DNA of 54,383 nucleotides from Helicobacter anseris. Its GTDB lineage: Bacteria; Campylobacterota; Campylobacteria; Campylobacterales; Helicobacteraceae. This document shows, one piece after another, positions 8,774-18,904 of this stretch. The notes under the pieces were generated by a model, which searched no databases, was not told the DNA's origin, and worked only from the letters and a program-made list of their open reading frames with translations. The position numbers were made by a program, and so were the translations under genes. The stretch is from NCBI RefSeq assembly GCF_003364335.1, contig NZ_NXLX01000011.1, positions 1 through 54,383 on the forward strand. The letters run 5' to 3'. Position 1 is the first letter of the stretch. Each line of letters opens with the position of its first letter.

Positions 8774-10423
8774 ATGAGAATAAACTTAGATAACTTGGAT
8801 CATTTGGATACTGATGAGGACTTTGCGACACTTTTTGAAGCAAGTCAAAAAGAAGAGGAAAAAGGCGTCTTACAAGAGGCTGTAATCGTAAAAATTACAG
8901 CAGAAAATGTAATGGTAGATGTTGGAGAAAAAGTAGAGGGACGTTTTAGTATTTCTGAAATTCAAGATGATGCAGGTAAGGTGCTTTTTAAAGAGGGAGA
9001 TAAAATACTTGTATATGTAACAAAGGGCAATGGAGAGTATTTTAGTGTTTCTTACAAAAAAGCATTGAAGTTTAAGAAGATTCAAGAAAAAATTAAAGCT
9101 TTAGGAGATGATTTTAAAGACAAAATCATTGAAGCTAAGATTGTGAGAAAAAATAAGGGCGGAGTTGTTCTTGAAGATAGCGATGGTGTGGAGTATTTTA
9201 TGCCAAAATTCCATGCTTCTGCAAAAGAGGATAAGGGCAAAAAAGTTGAAGTTTGCATTATCAATGTCAAGCCAGAAGAAAACAGCATTATTGTATCTCG
9301 CAAAGCCTTTTTTGGGATAAATGATAAGTTCCATAGTGAAAATGCAAAGAAGTTTTTAGAATCTAAGGAGCCACTAAGTGGTATTGTAAAGCGTATTACT
9401 AGCTTTGGTATGTTTGTAAGTGTTGATGGAGTAGAGGGATTGGTGCATTATACAGAAATTGCACATCGTGGTCCTGTGAATCCTTCAAAGCTTTTTAAAG
9501 AGGGCGATAGTGTTCAAGTGAAAGCAATCGCTTATGATGAAGGTAAAAAACGCCTTTCTTTTTCTATCAAAGCTTTGCAAGAAGATCCTTGGAAAGAAGT
9601 GGTAAAAGAACTTAAAGTAGGATATGCAATCAAGGTAAATGTAAGCAATATTGAACCTTATGGTGCATTTGTAGATATTGGTAATGATTTAGAAGGATTC
9701 TTGCATATTTCAGAAATTTCTTGGGGCAAGGATATTAAACATCCACAAGATGTATTAAGTGTTGGGCAAGAGATTGATGTAGAGATTATTGAAATCAATC
9801 CAAGTGAAAGAAGATTGAGAGTTTCTTTGAAAAAATTGCAAGAGAAGCCATTTGCGCAATTTATCAAGCAATATAAAGAAGGCGATATTGCAGATGGAAA
9901 AGTAGAGACACTTACTGATTTTGGTGCATTTATCAATATTGGTGGAATTGATGGTCTTTTGCATAATGAAGATGCATTTTGGGAAAAAGGCAAAAAGTGT
10001 AAAGATGCATTAAAAGTGGGAGAACAAGTTAAGGTTAAGATTACTAAAATTGACACTAAGAGTGAGAGAGTATCCTTAAGTCTTAGAGCTTTAGAAGAAT
10101 CTCCTGTCGATAGATTTGCAAAAAAATATCAAATTGATGATGTAGTAGAGGGCAAGATTATTGATATTAAAGATTTTGGTATTTTTATTGAAGTAGAAGG
10201 CATTGATGCTTTAATACGCAATGAAGATTTGTCTGGTGTAAAAAGAGATGAACTTAAAAAAGGTGATACTTTAAAGGGTTGTGTAGCTTATATCGATAAA
10301 GCAAATGGTAAAGTAAGAGTTTCTATGAAAAGACTAGAGAGACAACAAGAGAGAGAAGAAATTAAAAACTTTAATTCTGATGATAAGATGACTTTAGGTG
10401 ATAAACTCAAAGGATTGCTTTAA
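8774..10423 (+). CDS. rpsA: 30S ribosomal protein S1
   Basis: A 549-residue protein made of six S1/OB repeats beginning near residues 38, 115, 198, 283, 370 and 455. Repeats 3-6 are the most regular (SFGMFVSVDGVEGLVHYTEI, PYGAFVDIGNDLEGFLHISE, DFGAFINIGGIDGLLHNEDA, DFGIFIEVEGIDALIRNEDL). It binds mRNA on the small subunit and helps initiation at leaders with weak ribosome binding sites. The ATG at 8774 follows AAGGG. The length is close to the H. pylori protein. Confidence 0.96.
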   Translation: MRINLDNLDHLDTDEDFATLFEASQKEEEKGVLQEAVIVKITAENVMVDVGEKVEGRFSISEIQDDAGKVLFKEGDKILVYVTKGNGEYFSVSYKKALKFKKIQEKIKALGDDFKDKIIEAKIVRKNKGGVVLEDSDGVEYFMPKFHASAKEDKGKKVEVCIINVKPEENSIIVSRKAFFGINDKFHSENAKKFLESKEPLSGIVKRITSFGMFVSVDGVEGLVHYTEIAHRGPVNPSKLFKEGDSVQVKAIAYDEGKKRLSFSIKALQEDPWKEVVKELKVGYAIKVNVSNIEPYGAFVDIGNDLEGFLHISEISWGKDIKHPQDVLSVGQEIDVEIIEINPSERRLRVSLKKLQEKPFAQFIKQYKEGDIADGKVETLTDFGAFINIGGIDGLLHNEDAFWEKGKKCKDALKVGEQVKVKITKIDTKSERVSLSLRALEESPVDRFAKKYQIDDVVEGKIIDIKDFGIFIEVEGIDALIRNEDLSGVKRDELKKGDTLKGCVAYIDKANGKVRVSMKRLERQQEREEIKNFNSDDKMTLGDKLKGLL

Positions 10424-10433
10424 TATCTAGCAG

Positions 10434-10895
10434 ATGACAAGAAGCAAAAAATTTTTTTTGAGTATAGTAGTAATTGTGGTGCTTGGCATTGCAATCTACT
10501 CACTTTTTTCTTATAAAAATACACTTCCTCCGGAGATGATTACACTAGATTATAAGAATCCTCAAAGAGATGTGGAAATAAAAATACCTAAAGAGAAGGT
10601 TTGGTTTGCAGATATGAAAAAAGAAAGAGATTTTGCATATCCAGCAAGTGAGGCTCATTTTTCTTTAAACTTTTTGGATCCAAGTGAAGTAAAAAAAAGG
10701 CGTAATGTAATTATCAAGAGTGTTGATAAGGAAAAATTATTTTGCTTAAAAGAACTCTTTAAAGATAAAAAGATAGATTTTGCTTACAATAAATCTGAGA
10801 ATAATTTAGATATTGTCGTTTATCTTCCTCAAGAGAGAGAAGAAAAAATATTGCAAATGCTGCACTACTATGGTATTGCATATCAAAATAATTAG
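10434..10895 (+). CDS. conserved hypothetical membrane-anchored protein
   Basis: 153 residues with one N-terminal membrane helix (about 7-25, FFLSIVVIVVLGIAIYSLF) and a charged remainder, so probably a periplasm-facing domain tethered to the inner membrane. I recognise no catalytic motif. The C-terminal part alternates strands and helices (KEKLFCLKELF, NLDIVVYLPQEREEKILQML) and resembles a small alpha/beta ligand-binding or regulatory fold. In H. pylori an uncharacterised gene of similar type also follows rpsA. It starts 11 bp after rpsA without a clear ribosome binding site and touches the bioB ribosome binding site, so the genes are likely cotranscribed. Confidence 0.75.
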   Translation: MTRSKKFFLSIVVIVVLGIAIYSLFSYKNTLPPEMITLDYKNPQRDVEIKIPKEKVWFADMKKERDFAYPASEAHFSLNFLDPSEVKKRRNVIIKSVDKEKLFCLKELFKDKKIDFAYNKSENNLDIVVYLPQEREEKILQMLHYYGIAYQNN

Positions 10896-10904
10896 GAATA
10901 TCCT

Positions 10905-11747
10905 TTGAAAAAAGAAATTTTTTTGTGTTCTATCTCTAATGTAAGTAGTGGCAATTGCCCAGAAGATTGTAAATATTGCACACAAAGCGTGCATTATAAA
11001 ACTCAAATACAAACTTATAATTTTAAACCCATTGAAACAATTTTACAAGAGGCTAAAAGATTAAAGAGTTATGGGATGCTTGGCTTTTGTCTTGTTACTT
11101 CAGGCAGGGGATTGGATAGTAAAAAATGCGAATATATCGCACAAGTTGCTAGAGAGATTAAAAAGCATATTGATGATATCCACTTGATTGCTTGTTGTGG
11201 TAGAGCTGATACAGATTCTTTAAAATTTTTAAAACAAAATGGAGTAGATAGTTATAACCATAATCTAGAAACAGCACAAAGTTTTTTTGATTCTATTTGC
11301 TCTACTCATACTTGGGAAGAGAGGTATGAAACTTGCCAAAATGCTCTTAAGGTTGGGCTTGGTTTATGTACAGGAGGTATTTTTGGTCTTGGGGAGAGCT
11401 GGGAGCAAAGAATGGAGCTTTTAGAATCTCTTAAATCTTTGGAGCCCCATTCTGTGCCTGTGAATTTTTTTATCCCTAATTCTGCACTGCCTATTGAGCA
11501 AGATATTATTACTCAAGAAGAAGCATTGGAGTGCATTATACTTGCAAGAGAGTATTTACCATCTGCAAGATTGATGATTGCTGGAGGTAGGGAGCTTGTT
11601 TTTGGAGAAAATCAAAAAAAGCTTTATGAAAGTGGGATAGATTCTATTGTTTTAGGGGATTATCTTACAACAAAGGGCAGAACCCCACACGATGATATCA
11701 ATGAGCTTTTATCTTATGGGTTGAGCATAGCAACAAGTTGTCATTAG
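10905..11747 (+). CDS. bioB: biotin synthase (radical SAM)
   Basis: It inserts sulfur into dethiobiotin. The radical-SAM cluster motif is GNCPEDCKYCTQS with Cys18, Cys22 and Cys25. Further BioB hallmarks are SGRGLDSKKCEY, YNHNLETAQSFF and GGIFGLGESWEQR. 280 residues is short, as in other Helicobacter BioB proteins, and the N-terminal extension of E. coli BioB is missing. The start is TTG at 10905, seven bases after AGGA, which itself overlaps the stop of the upstream gene. No other bio gene is in the window. Confidence 0.94.
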   Translation: MKKEIFLCSISNVSSGNCPEDCKYCTQSVHYKTQIQTYNFKPIETILQEAKRLKSYGMLGFCLVTSGRGLDSKKCEYIAQVAREIKKHIDDIHLIACCGRADTDSLKFLKQNGVDSYNHNLETAQSFFDSICSTHTWEERYETCQNALKVGLGLCTGGIFGLGESWEQRMELLESLKSLEPHSVPVNFFIPNSALPIEQDIITQEEALECIILAREYLPSARLMIAGGRELVFGENQKKLYESGIDSIVLGDYLTTKGRTPHDDINELLSYGLSIATSCH

Positions 11748-11756
11748 GAGTTGTAT

Positions 11757-12092
11757 ATGAATGTATTTGAAAAGATTATTAAAGGGGATTTACCCTGTAA
11801 AAAAGTTTTGGAGAATGAGCAGTTTTTGGCTTTTTATGATATTGCACCAAAGGCTCCTATACATGTATTGGCTATACCAAAACAATCTTTTAAGGATTTT
11901 AATGAGATGCCAAAGGAATTGCTTGCAGAAATGAGTGTTTTTATTCTTGAGGTAGTTGAGGTTTTAGGAATTAAGGAGAGTGGATATCGTTTGATTACCA
12001 ATATAGGAGCTGATGGTGGTCAAGAGGTGCCTCATTTTCATTATCATATTTTAGGTGGGGGAAAGCTAAATTGGGAAAAATTGGTTAAGTGA
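11757..12092 (+). CDS. HIT-family nucleotide hydrolase
   Basis: A HINT-like protein of 111 residues with the histidine triad HFHYH (His93, 95 and 97 from this start). The N-terminal FEKIIKGDLPCKKV segment is also typical. HINT enzymes hydrolyse AMP-linked phosphoramidates, and the bacterial role is often unclear. I prefer ATG at 11757, six bases after AGGAG. A TTG at 11751 would abut the ribosome binding site directly. The stop overlaps the next gene by 4 bp (GTGA). The pair HIT plus NifS-like enzyme also occurs in H. pylori, there next to pheS. Confidence 0.9.
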   Translation: MNVFEKIIKGDLPCKKVLENEQFLAFYDIAPKAPIHVLAIPKQSFKDFNEMPKELLAEMSVFILEVVEVLGIKESGYRLITNIGADGGQEVPHFHYHILGGGKLNWEKLVK

Positions 12093-13420
12093 AAGATTTT
12101 GTAGATTTTGCCTTTAGACCTTTAATTGATGGTTTTTATGAAGATAAAATCAGTAGTTTGCGTGAGCAAATTATTTTAAAAAAAGATACTTATTATTTTG
12201 ATTGGACAGCTTCCGGGCTTGCAAATTCTCTGATAGAAAATCGTATAACTGAAATTTTACCTTTTTATGCAAATACACATTCTAATAGTGCCACTAGTGC
12301 AATGATGATGCAAAAGCTTTATGATGAAAGTAAAAAAGTTATTAAAAATAGTTTAGGCCTTAGTGATGATTTTGTGCTTATTGCTTGTGGTAGTGGTTCT
12401 ACTTCTGCAATTAAGAAATTTCAAGAATTATTGGGAATTTATATTCCGCCAGAGGCTAAAAAATTTGTAGAAATTAAGCAGGATTTATTGCCAATAGTAG
12501 TTGTAGGTTCATTTGAACATCACTCAAATGAAGTGAGTTTCCGTGAGGGGTTGTGTGAATTTTATAGAATCCCTCTTTGTGATAACTTGGATTTTGATTT
12601 ATTATATTTTGAAGAAGTGTTAAAAAGAAATGAAAATCGTAAGATTATTTTTTCTTGCAATCTAATCTCAAATGTAACAGGAAATCTTGCTCCTTATCAA
12701 GAACTTATAGATTTGGCAAGGAAGTATAAATGTATCATAGCTTTAGATATGGCAACAAGCTCAACGGATTATGTGATAGATTCTAAAAATTTTGATGCTT
12801 GTTTTTTATCTCCTCATAAGCTTTTGGGCGGGATTGGTAGTTGTGGTATTTTGTGCATCAGAGAGAGCTTTATTGATGTGGCTAATGCACCTACATTTGC
12901 TGGAGGCGGAGTTGTTTCTTATGTGGATAGAAAAACTCAAATTTACTCTTTAGATAAGCATATTAGAGAAGAGGCAGGAACCCCACCAATATTACAGTTG
13001 TTCAAAGCGGCTTTGGCTTATAAACTTCGCGATGAGGTAGGGATTGAGTTTATTGCTCAAAGAAAAAGAGTCTTAATGCGTTTGCTGATGCAAAAACTTA
13101 AAAGTCTTAAGGGTATAAAAATTTATGGAAAAGAAGAGCATCTTGGTATAGTCTCTTTTAATATTTTGGGAGTTTCTCCTTTTGAGTTGGCTTATTTTTT
13201 AAGCAAACATTATAAGATTCAAACTCGTGCTGGATGTAGTTGTGCTGGCCCTTATGGACATGATTTATTAGAATTGCAAGATGGGGTATATCGCGGAGAA
13301 AAAGATCCTTACGGATGGCTACGTATAAGCATTCATTATACACATACCTTGCAGGATATAGAATATTTATTTGAAGTATTAAAAAAGGCCATTGGTATTT
13401 TAAATCCTAAGCTTGTATGA
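12089..13420 (+). CDS. class V aminotransferase (NifS/cysteine-desulfurase-like)
   Basis: A 443-residue PLP enzyme of the cysteine desulfurase superfamily. The cofactor lysine is Lys244 in SPHKLLGG. Other PLP contacts are SFEHHSN (about 141-147) and ALDMATS (about 219-225). A cysteine pair in TRAGCSCAGPYG (Cys383, Cys385) sits where desulfurases carry the catalytic Cys. The start is GTG at 12089, overlapping the HIT gene. It differs from the dedicated NifS/IscS of the family in length, so the substrate is uncertain: desulfurase, selenocysteine lyase or another class V reaction. Confidence 0.85.
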   Translation: MKDFVDFAFRPLIDGFYEDKISSLREQIILKKDTYYFDWTASGLANSLIENRITEILPFYANTHSNSATSAMMMQKLYDESKKVIKNSLGLSDDFVLIACGSGSTSAIKKFQELLGIYIPPEAKKFVEIKQDLLPIVVVGSFEHHSNEVSFREGLCEFYRIPLCDNLDFDLLYFEEVLKRNENRKIIFSCNLISNVTGNLAPYQELIDLARKYKCIIALDMATSSTDYVIDSKNFDACFLSPHKLLGGIGSCGILCIRESFIDVANAPTFAGGGVVSYVDRKTQIYSLDKHIREEAGTPPILQLFKAALAYKLRDEVGIEFIAQRKRVLMRLLMQKLKSLKGIKIYGKEEHLGIVSFNILGVSPFELAYFLSKHYKIQTRAGCSCAGPYGHDLLELQDGVYRGEKDPYGWLRISIHYTHTLQDIEYLFEVLKKAIGILNPKLV

Positions 13421-13446
13421 TACAATCTTTATAAAAAAGGTGAAAA

Positions 13447-14412
13447 ATGGAATTAGATTCTAGAATTTTTATCGCTGGACATAGGGGGCTTGTAGGTAGT
13501 GCGATTACAAAAAACCTTCAAAATAAGGGATATGGTAATTTAATTTTAAAAAGCAGAAGTGAACTTGACTTGCTTGATTTTACTGCACTAGAATCTATGT
13601 TTCAAAGCCTTAAGCCAGAATATATTTTCTTGTGCGCTGCAAAAGTTGGCGGTATAGTTGCGAATAATACCTATCGCGCAGATTTTATTTATGAAAATTT
13701 GATGATACAAAATCATATTATCTCTCTTGCTTATAAGTATGGGGTTAAAAAGCTTTTGTTTTTAGGTTCTAGTTGTATTTATCCAAAAAATGCTCCACAA
13801 CCTATGCAAGAGGACTGTTTATTGACTAGTCCATTGGAATATACTAATGAGCCTTATGCAATTGCAAAAATTGCTGGTATGAAAATGTGCGAGGCTTTTA
13901 ATTTGCAATATAAGACAAATTTTGTTTCTGTAATGCCGACAAATTTATATGGAGAGAATGATAATTTTGATTTAGAAACTTCTCACGTCCTGCCAGCATT
14001 GATTAGAAAGTTTCATGAGGCAAAAATGCAGGGTAAAAAAGAAGTAGTGATTTGGGGAAGTGGGAATCCAAGAAGAGAATTTTTGTATAGTGAGGATATG
14101 GCAGAAGCATGTGTTTATGTAATGCAAAATATTGATTTTTGTGATTTGATACAAGGAAAGCAAGAGATTAGAAATACGCATCTTAATTTAGGATTTGGAA
14201 GTGATATTAGCATTAGAGAGCTTGCATTGTTGATACAAGAAATCATAGGGTTTAAAGGAGAACTTATATTTGATTCTTCAAAACCTGATGGGACTTTTCA
14301 AAAGTTGATGGATAGCTCAAAGCTATTTTCCTTGGGTTGGAAACCAAAGGTGCAATTAGCTGAGGGGATAAATAAAACTTACAAATGGTATTTGCAAAAT
14401 GAAGCAGAATAA
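13447..14412 (+). CDS. fcl: GDP-L-fucose synthase
   Basis: A short-chain epimerase/reductase of 321 residues making GDP-L-fucose from the GDP-4-keto-6-deoxymannose intermediate. The NADP loop is GHRGLVGSA (11-19). The catalytic triad is visible as Ser108/109 (LGSSCIYP), Tyr137 and Lys141 (EPYAIAK). The substrate loop GSGNPRREFLYSEDMAEA is typical. The ribosome binding site AAGGTG precedes the ATG. It overlaps the flippase gene by 14 bp, which points to fucose-containing lipopolysaccharide or another surface glycan. The 4,6-dehydratase (gmd) is not in the window. Confidence 0.92.
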   Translation: MELDSRIFIAGHRGLVGSAITKNLQNKGYGNLILKSRSELDLLDFTALESMFQSLKPEYIFLCAAKVGGIVANNTYRADFIYENLMIQNHIISLAYKYGVKKLLFLGSSCIYPKNAPQPMQEDCLLTSPLEYTNEPYAIAKIAGMKMCEAFNLQYKTNFVSVMPTNLYGENDNFDLETSHVLPALIRKFHEAKMQGKKEVVIWGSGNPRREFLYSEDMAEACVYVMQNIDFCDLIQGKQEIRNTHLNLGFGSDISIRELALLIQEIIGFKGELIFDSSKPDGTFQKLMDSSKLFSLGWKPKVQLAEGINKTYKWYLQNEAE

Positions 14413-16108
14413 TTTTTTGAAGAACATTTCTTTAATACTTTCTTTAATTACAAGACGCGATAGAGTGATTTTATTAGGATTGTTGCTTGCAACTTTTCTT
14501 TTAACTTTTATTGAGACTTTTGGTGTTAGCATTATTATGCCTTTTATTACTCTAGCAACTAATCCTGATTTAATTTTTAATCATAAGGTATCTAGCTTTG
14601 TTTATCATTATTTTCATTTTAAAAGCACAAATCAATTTATGATTACTTTTTCAATTTTGCTTATTTGTTTTTATATTTTTAGAGCTTTTTATAATATTGC
14701 TTATACTTATTCTCTTAATCGTTTTGTTGCCAAAAAGTATCATTATTTCTCTTATAGTGTTTTTTGTAAGACGATTAGGCAGGATTATGAAAAATTTTCT
14801 AAAAAGAATCTTGATGTAATCAGAAAAAATATTGTGCAAGAATCTAGCAATGCTTCTCATTTTCTTTCAAGTTTTTTAAATATTTTTTCAGAAATTAGTA
14901 TTATGTTGTTGCTTTATAGTCTGCTTTTGATAATTAGCTGGAAGATGACACTGGTTTTAACCTGTTTGCTTGCCTTGAATGTTTTTTTGATTATTAAGGG
15001 TATTGGTAGGGTTGTAGGCAAGCAGGGTGAAGAGAGATCTAAGACAGAAGGAAGTTTTTTTAAAATGCTTTCTCAAACTTTGGGTAATTTTAAGATTGTA
15101 AAATTAAGAGCTAGAGAAGAAGAGAATTTTAAAGTTTTTGAACAACTTTCATTAAAGAGATCAAGAGTGCAGGTTTTGTTTCAAACTTTTAATTCTTTGC
15201 CACGCAATATCTTAGAGACTGTAGGGTTTTGTATTTTAGTGGCATGCGTTGGTTATATCTTATTTGCTTATGGTAATGCAAGTGCTGTTTTGCCTATTGT
15301 TTCAATGTATGCTTTGGCTTTGTATAGAATCTTGCCATCAGTCACAAAGATACTTGATCATTACAATACAATGATTTTTATGGGAAAATCAGTGGAGCAA
15401 ATTTATGAGGCTTTACAAGAAGATGAACCGCAAGAAGGTAATGAAAAAATAGATTTTCAAAAAAATATACTTTTAAGAGATATTGCTTTTGCCTATCCAG
15501 ATAAAAAGGAAGTTTTTTCTGATTTTAATTTAGAAATTAAGAAAGGAGAAAAAATAGCTTTTGTCGGTAAAAGTGGAGCTGGAAAATCTACTTTGATTGA
15601 TTTGATTATTGGAATCTTAAAACCAAAGAGGGGTAAAATTTATATAGATGGTATAGAGCTTAATGATAATAATATTAAATCATGGAGGCAGAAGATAGGC
15701 TATATTCCACAAAATATTTATCTTTTTGATGGAAGTGTTGGAGAGAATATTGCTTTTGGTAGCAAGATGGATAAAGCAAGATTGACAGAAGTTGCAAAAA
15801 TGGCAAAAATTTATGATTTTTTACAGGAAAATGAAGGGTTTGATACGCAAGTGGGAGATGGGGGTAATAGTTTAAGTGGAGGGCAGAGACAGCGTGTGGG
15901 GATTGCAAGAGCATTGTATCATAACCCTGATATTTTGGTATTAGATGAGGCTACAAGTGCATTAGATGTTCAAACTGAGAGTGCAATTATGGATGAGATT
16001 TATCAAATTGCAAAAGATAAGACTTTGTTGGTTATTGCACATAGATTAAGCACTGTGGAGCGATGTGATAGAAAAATAGAGATGGGTACAAAGAATAAGG
16101 GTAGTTAA
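14399..16108 (+). CDS. wzk: lipid-linked oligosaccharide ABC flippase, Wzk/PglK type
   Basis: A half-size ABC exporter of 569 residues: about six membrane helices (residues 20-325), then an ATPase with Walker A GKSGAGKST (about 389-397), signature LSGGQRQRVG (about 491), Walker B ILVLDEATS (about 512) and the H-loop IAHRLST. Overall sequence and size fit C. jejuni PglK and H. pylori Wzk, which flip undecaprenyl-linked glycans across the inner membrane. Coupling to GDP-fucose synthase suggests O-antigen export here. A generic lipid or drug exporter is less likely. Its stop is 1 bp from that of prfA (convergent). Confidence 0.85.
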   Translation: MKQNNFLKNISLILSLITRRDRVILLGLLLATFLLTFIETFGVSIIMPFITLATNPDLIFNHKVSSFVYHYFHFKSTNQFMITFSILLICFYIFRAFYNIAYTYSLNRFVAKKYHYFSYSVFCKTIRQDYEKFSKKNLDVIRKNIVQESSNASHFLSSFLNIFSEISIMLLLYSLLLIISWKMTLVLTCLLALNVFLIIKGIGRVVGKQGEERSKTEGSFFKMLSQTLGNFKIVKLRAREEENFKVFEQLSLKRSRVQVLFQTFNSLPRNILETVGFCILVACVGYILFAYGNASAVLPIVSMYALALYRILPSVTKILDHYNTMIFMGKSVEQIYEALQEDEPQEGNEKIDFQKNILLRDIAFAYPDKKEVFSDFNLEIKKGEKIAFVGKSGAGKSTLIDLIIGILKPKRGKIYIDGIELNDNNIKSWRQKIGYIPQNIYLFDGSVGENIAFGSKMDKARLTEVAKMAKIYDFLQENEGFDTQVGDGGNSLSGGQRQRVGIARALYHNPDILVLDEATSALDVQTESAIMDEIYQIAKDKTLLVIAHRLSTVERCDRKIEMGTKNKGS

Positions 16109-16109
16109 T

Positions 16110-17171
16110 TTATTCTGTTCCCATAGCTTGGCTTTGGGCATTTGCAATCAAAGGATTGATAATGGCATCAAGGTTTCCTGCTAACATAATTTCTTCAAGA
16201 CTATAGAGAGTAAGACCTATCCTATGATCAGTTAATCGATTTTGAGGATAGTTATAAGTGCGGATTCTTTCGCTTCTATCTCCACTTCCTACTTGATCTT
16301 TTCTGGCCTGAGCATTTTGGCTTTGTTGTGCTTCAAGCTGTGCTTCATAGATTCTAGAGCGTAAGATTTTCATTGCTTTATCTTTATTTTTATGTTGTGA
16401 TTTTTCATCTTGGATAGATACGCTTATGCCTGTTGGGATATGTGTAATTCTTACCGCAGAATCTGTCGTATTGACACATTGTCCTCCATGTCCTCCAGCA
16501 CGAAAAACTTCAATGCGTAAATCACTAGGATTGATAATCACCTCTACTTCATCTACTTCTGGCATTAAGGCAACAGTGATAGCAGAGGTGTGGATTCTAC
16601 CTTGAGATTCTGTCTCTGGAACTCTTTGGACACGATGGGTGCCACCTTCAAATTTAAGTTTGGAGTATGCACCCTGTCCTTTGATAAGAGCAATAATTTC
16701 TTTATATCCACCGACATTATTTTCACTAGAACTTATGATTTCTACTTTCCATTTTTGTAAATCTGCATAGCGACAATATGCCTTAAACAAGTCTCCTACA
16801 AAAATACCAGCCTCATCTCCACCTGTTCCAGCACGCAACTCTAAATAAATATTTTTATTATCATTAGGATCCTTAGGGATAAGTAAAACTTTGATTTGCT
16901 CTTCTAGGGATATTTTTTTTTCTTCAAGAAGTTTTAATTCTTCTTTTGCTAAATCGCATAATTCTTTATCTTCTAGCAGTAGTTTATTTTCTTGTATACT
17001 ATCAAGCGTTGCAATGTATTCTTTTGCTTGATGCACTATTTCTTGTATTTCACTTTGTTCTTTGCTGAGGTTTGTAAGTTGTTTGATATCAGAGATAATT
17101 TGAGAATCTGCTAAGAGGGCAGAAATTTCATCATATCTCTTGATAATAGGGAGTAGCTTTTTGACAAGCAT
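16110..17171 (-). CDS. prfA: peptide chain release factor 1
   Basis: 353 residues that terminate translation at UAA and UAG. The catalytic GGQ is at 229-231 ([15 protein letters not shown]). The stop-codon reading tripeptide is PET (185-187, [10 protein letters not shown]), a variant of the PxT loop of RF1. The N-terminal helical domain is intact. It lies directly downstream of rpsT on the minus strand (9 bp gap), an order I recall in H. pylori near glmM-lspA. Confidence 0.96.
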   Translation of the reverse strand: MLVKKLLPIIKRYDEISALLADSQIISDIKQLTNLSKEQSEIQEIVHQAKEYIATLDSIQENKLLLEDKELCDLAKEELKLLEEKKISLEEQIKVLLIPKDPNDNKNIYLELRAGTGGDEAGIFVGDLFKAYCRYADLQKWKVEIISSSENNVGGYKEIIALIKGQGAYSKLKFEGGTHRVQRVPETESQGRIHTSAITVALMPEVDEVEVIINPSDLRIEVFRAGGHGGQCVNTTDSAVRITHIPTGISVSIQDEKSQHKNKDKAMKILRSRIYEAQLEAQQSQNAQARKDQVGSGDRSERIRTYNYPQNRLTDHRIGLTLYSLEEIMLAGNLDAIINPLIANAQSQAMGTE

Positions 17172-17180
17172 TAAAAAGAC

Positions 17181-17453
17181 TTAAGCAGATAAAGCAATCT
17201 TTTTTACAGCAGCATTAAGACGACTAACTCTTCTTGAAGCAGTATTTTTCTTAATTATGCCTTTACTTACAAATTTATGTAATTCTTTGTTTGCAATCTT
17301 TAAAGCTTCTTGTGCCTTTGTTACATCATTTGCTGCCACGCTCTCTCTTACTGCTTTGATGATATTTTTAATTCTTGTTCTATAATAGCGATTTCTTTCA
17401 GTTCTTTTAATGGTCTGACGAATTCTTTTTTCCGCAGATTTATGATTTGCCAT
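17181..17453 (-). CDS. rpsT: 30S ribosomal protein S20
   Basis: A 90-residue basic helical protein beginning [13 protein letters not shown], the classic S20 start, and ending with [19 protein letters not shown] choose 17453 because it restores the standard N-terminus and follows AAAGGA at normal distance. An upstream in-frame start at 17477 would add MITKGLRA, which would encode the ribosome binding site region. It binds 16S rRNA near the 5' domain. It is divergent from glmM with about 113 bp between them. Confidence 0.96.
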   Translation of the reverse strand: MANHKSAEKRIRQTIKRTERNRYYRTRIKNIIKAVRESVAANDVTKAQEALKIANKELHKFVSKGIIKKNTASRRVSRLNAAVKKIALSA

Positions 17454-17566
17454 AGCTCTTAATCCTTTTGTAATCAAATTTAAGGCAAAATTATGCCAAA
17501 ATTTTATTTAAAATGAGTTTAAAATTTTATTCTCTCAAAGAATATTTTGAGTTATAGGAGGTTGTT

Positions 17567-18904
17567 TTGAAAATTTTTGGAACTGATGGCGTAAGAGGCA
17601 AGGCAGGCGAAGATATCACCCCATTTTTAGTTTTAAGGCTTGGTATTAGTGCAGGGCTTTATTTTAGAAAGCAAGGGACAACAAATAAAATACTTGTAGG
17701 TAAAGATACAAGGCGTAGTGGATATATGATAGAAAATGCTTTAGTTTCTGCTCTAACATCAATAGGATATGATGTGATTCAAGTAGGGCCTATGCCAACT
17801 CCAGCAATAGCTTTTTTAACTGAGGATATGCGTTGTGATGGCGGTATTATGATTTCTGCGAGCCATAATCCTTATGAGGACAATGGAATTAAGTTTTTTG
17901 ATCGTTTTGGTTTTAAGCTTGATGAGCATGCAGAAAGAGAAATAGAAGCAATTTTTGCTGATGAAAAATTGCTTTTTAGCAGCTTTAAAACACATTCTGA
18001 TATTGGAAGCTCTAAGCGTATTGATGATGTTATTGGTCGCTATATTGTGCAAATAAAAAATTCTTTTCCAAAAGACTTAACAATGAAGGGGTTTAGGGTT
18101 GTTTTGGATGGTGCAAATGGTGCTGCATATAAAGTAGCTCCTACGATTTTTTCAGAACTTGGGGCAGATGTAATTGTGATAAATAATACGCCAAATGGAT
18201 CAAATATCAATGAAAATTGTGGTGCTATCGCTCCTCAGGCTTTAAGTGAGGCAGTAAAAAAATATCGTGCTGATGTTGGTTTTGGTTTTGATGGAGATGC
18301 AGATAGGTTGGTTGTTGTAGATAATCTAGGAACAATTGTGCAAGGTGATAAGCTTATTGGCGCTTTGGCAAATTATCAATTAGAAACTAAAAAGTTAAAA
18401 AGTCATAAAGTAGTGGCTACATTAATGAGTAACTTGGCTTTAGAAGAATATCTTAAAGACAAGGGAATTGAGCTTAAAAGGTGTGATGTTGGGGATAAAT
18501 ATGTGATTGATTTAATGAAGCAAGAGGATACAAATTTTGGAGGGGAGCAGAGCGGCCATATTATTTTTAGTGATTATGCCAAAACAGGTGATGGATTGGT
18601 AAGTGCATTGCAAGTGATGAGTTTGTTGAAAAAAAGTAAGCAGGCAAGTAGTATCGCATTAAACCCTTTTGAGCTTTATCCACAAAGGCTTGTAAATATT
18701 ATCATCAAGGAGAAAAAACCGCTAACAGATATAGAGGGGTATAACCAGTGGTTAGAGGATATTGTGGCAAAAAAAATGAGATATTTAGTGAGATATTCTG
18801 GAACAGAGAATAAGCTTAGAGTTTTGCTTGAGGGAAAGGATCAGGAACTTTTAGATTCTACAATAGAGGCATTTAGTGGATTTTTGAAAAAGGCTTTGGG
18901 ATAA
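17567..18904 (+). CDS. glmM: phosphoglucosamine mutase
   Basis: It converts glucosamine-6-P to glucosamine-1-P for UDP-GlcNAc and cell-wall synthesis. It has 445 residues. The phosphoserine loop is [13 protein letters not shown], active Ser99. The metal site is GFDGDADR (about 240). The phosphate-binding loop near the C-terminus is [12 protein letters not shown], where many homologues have RPSGTEP. The start is TTG at 17567, five bases after AGGAGG. The stop is directly adjacent to the lspA ATG. Confidence 0.96.
   Translation: MKIFGTDGVRGKAGEDITPFLVLRLGISAGLYFRKQGTTNKILVGKDTRRSGYMIENALVSALTSIGYDVIQVGPMPTPAIAFLTEDMRCDGGIMISASHNPYEDNGIKFFDRFGFKLDEHAEREIEAIFADEKLLFSSFKTHSDIGSSKRIDDVIGRYIVQIKNSFPKDLTMKGFRVVLDGANGAAYKVAPTIFSELGADVIVINNTPNGSNINENCGAIAPQALSEAVKKYRADVGFGFDGDADRLVVVDNLGTIVQGDKLIGALANYQLETKKLKSHKVVATLMSNLALEEYLKDKGIELKRCDVGDKYVIDLMKQEDTNFGGEQSGHIIFSDYAKTGDGLVSALQVMSLLKKSKQASSIALNPFELYPQRLVNIIIKEKKPLTDIEGYNQWLEDIVAKKMRYLVRYSGTENKLRVLLEGKDQELLDSTIEAFSGFLKKALG

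Noticed and set aside
9658-10056. 132-codon minus-strand frame inside rpsA
   Set aside because: Fully antisense to well-conserved S1 repeats, with no ribosome binding site or recognisable protein.
16060-16108. Truncated or frameshifted wzk C-terminus
   Set aside because: The H-loop is present and only a short variable tail follows; length fits Wzk/PglK.
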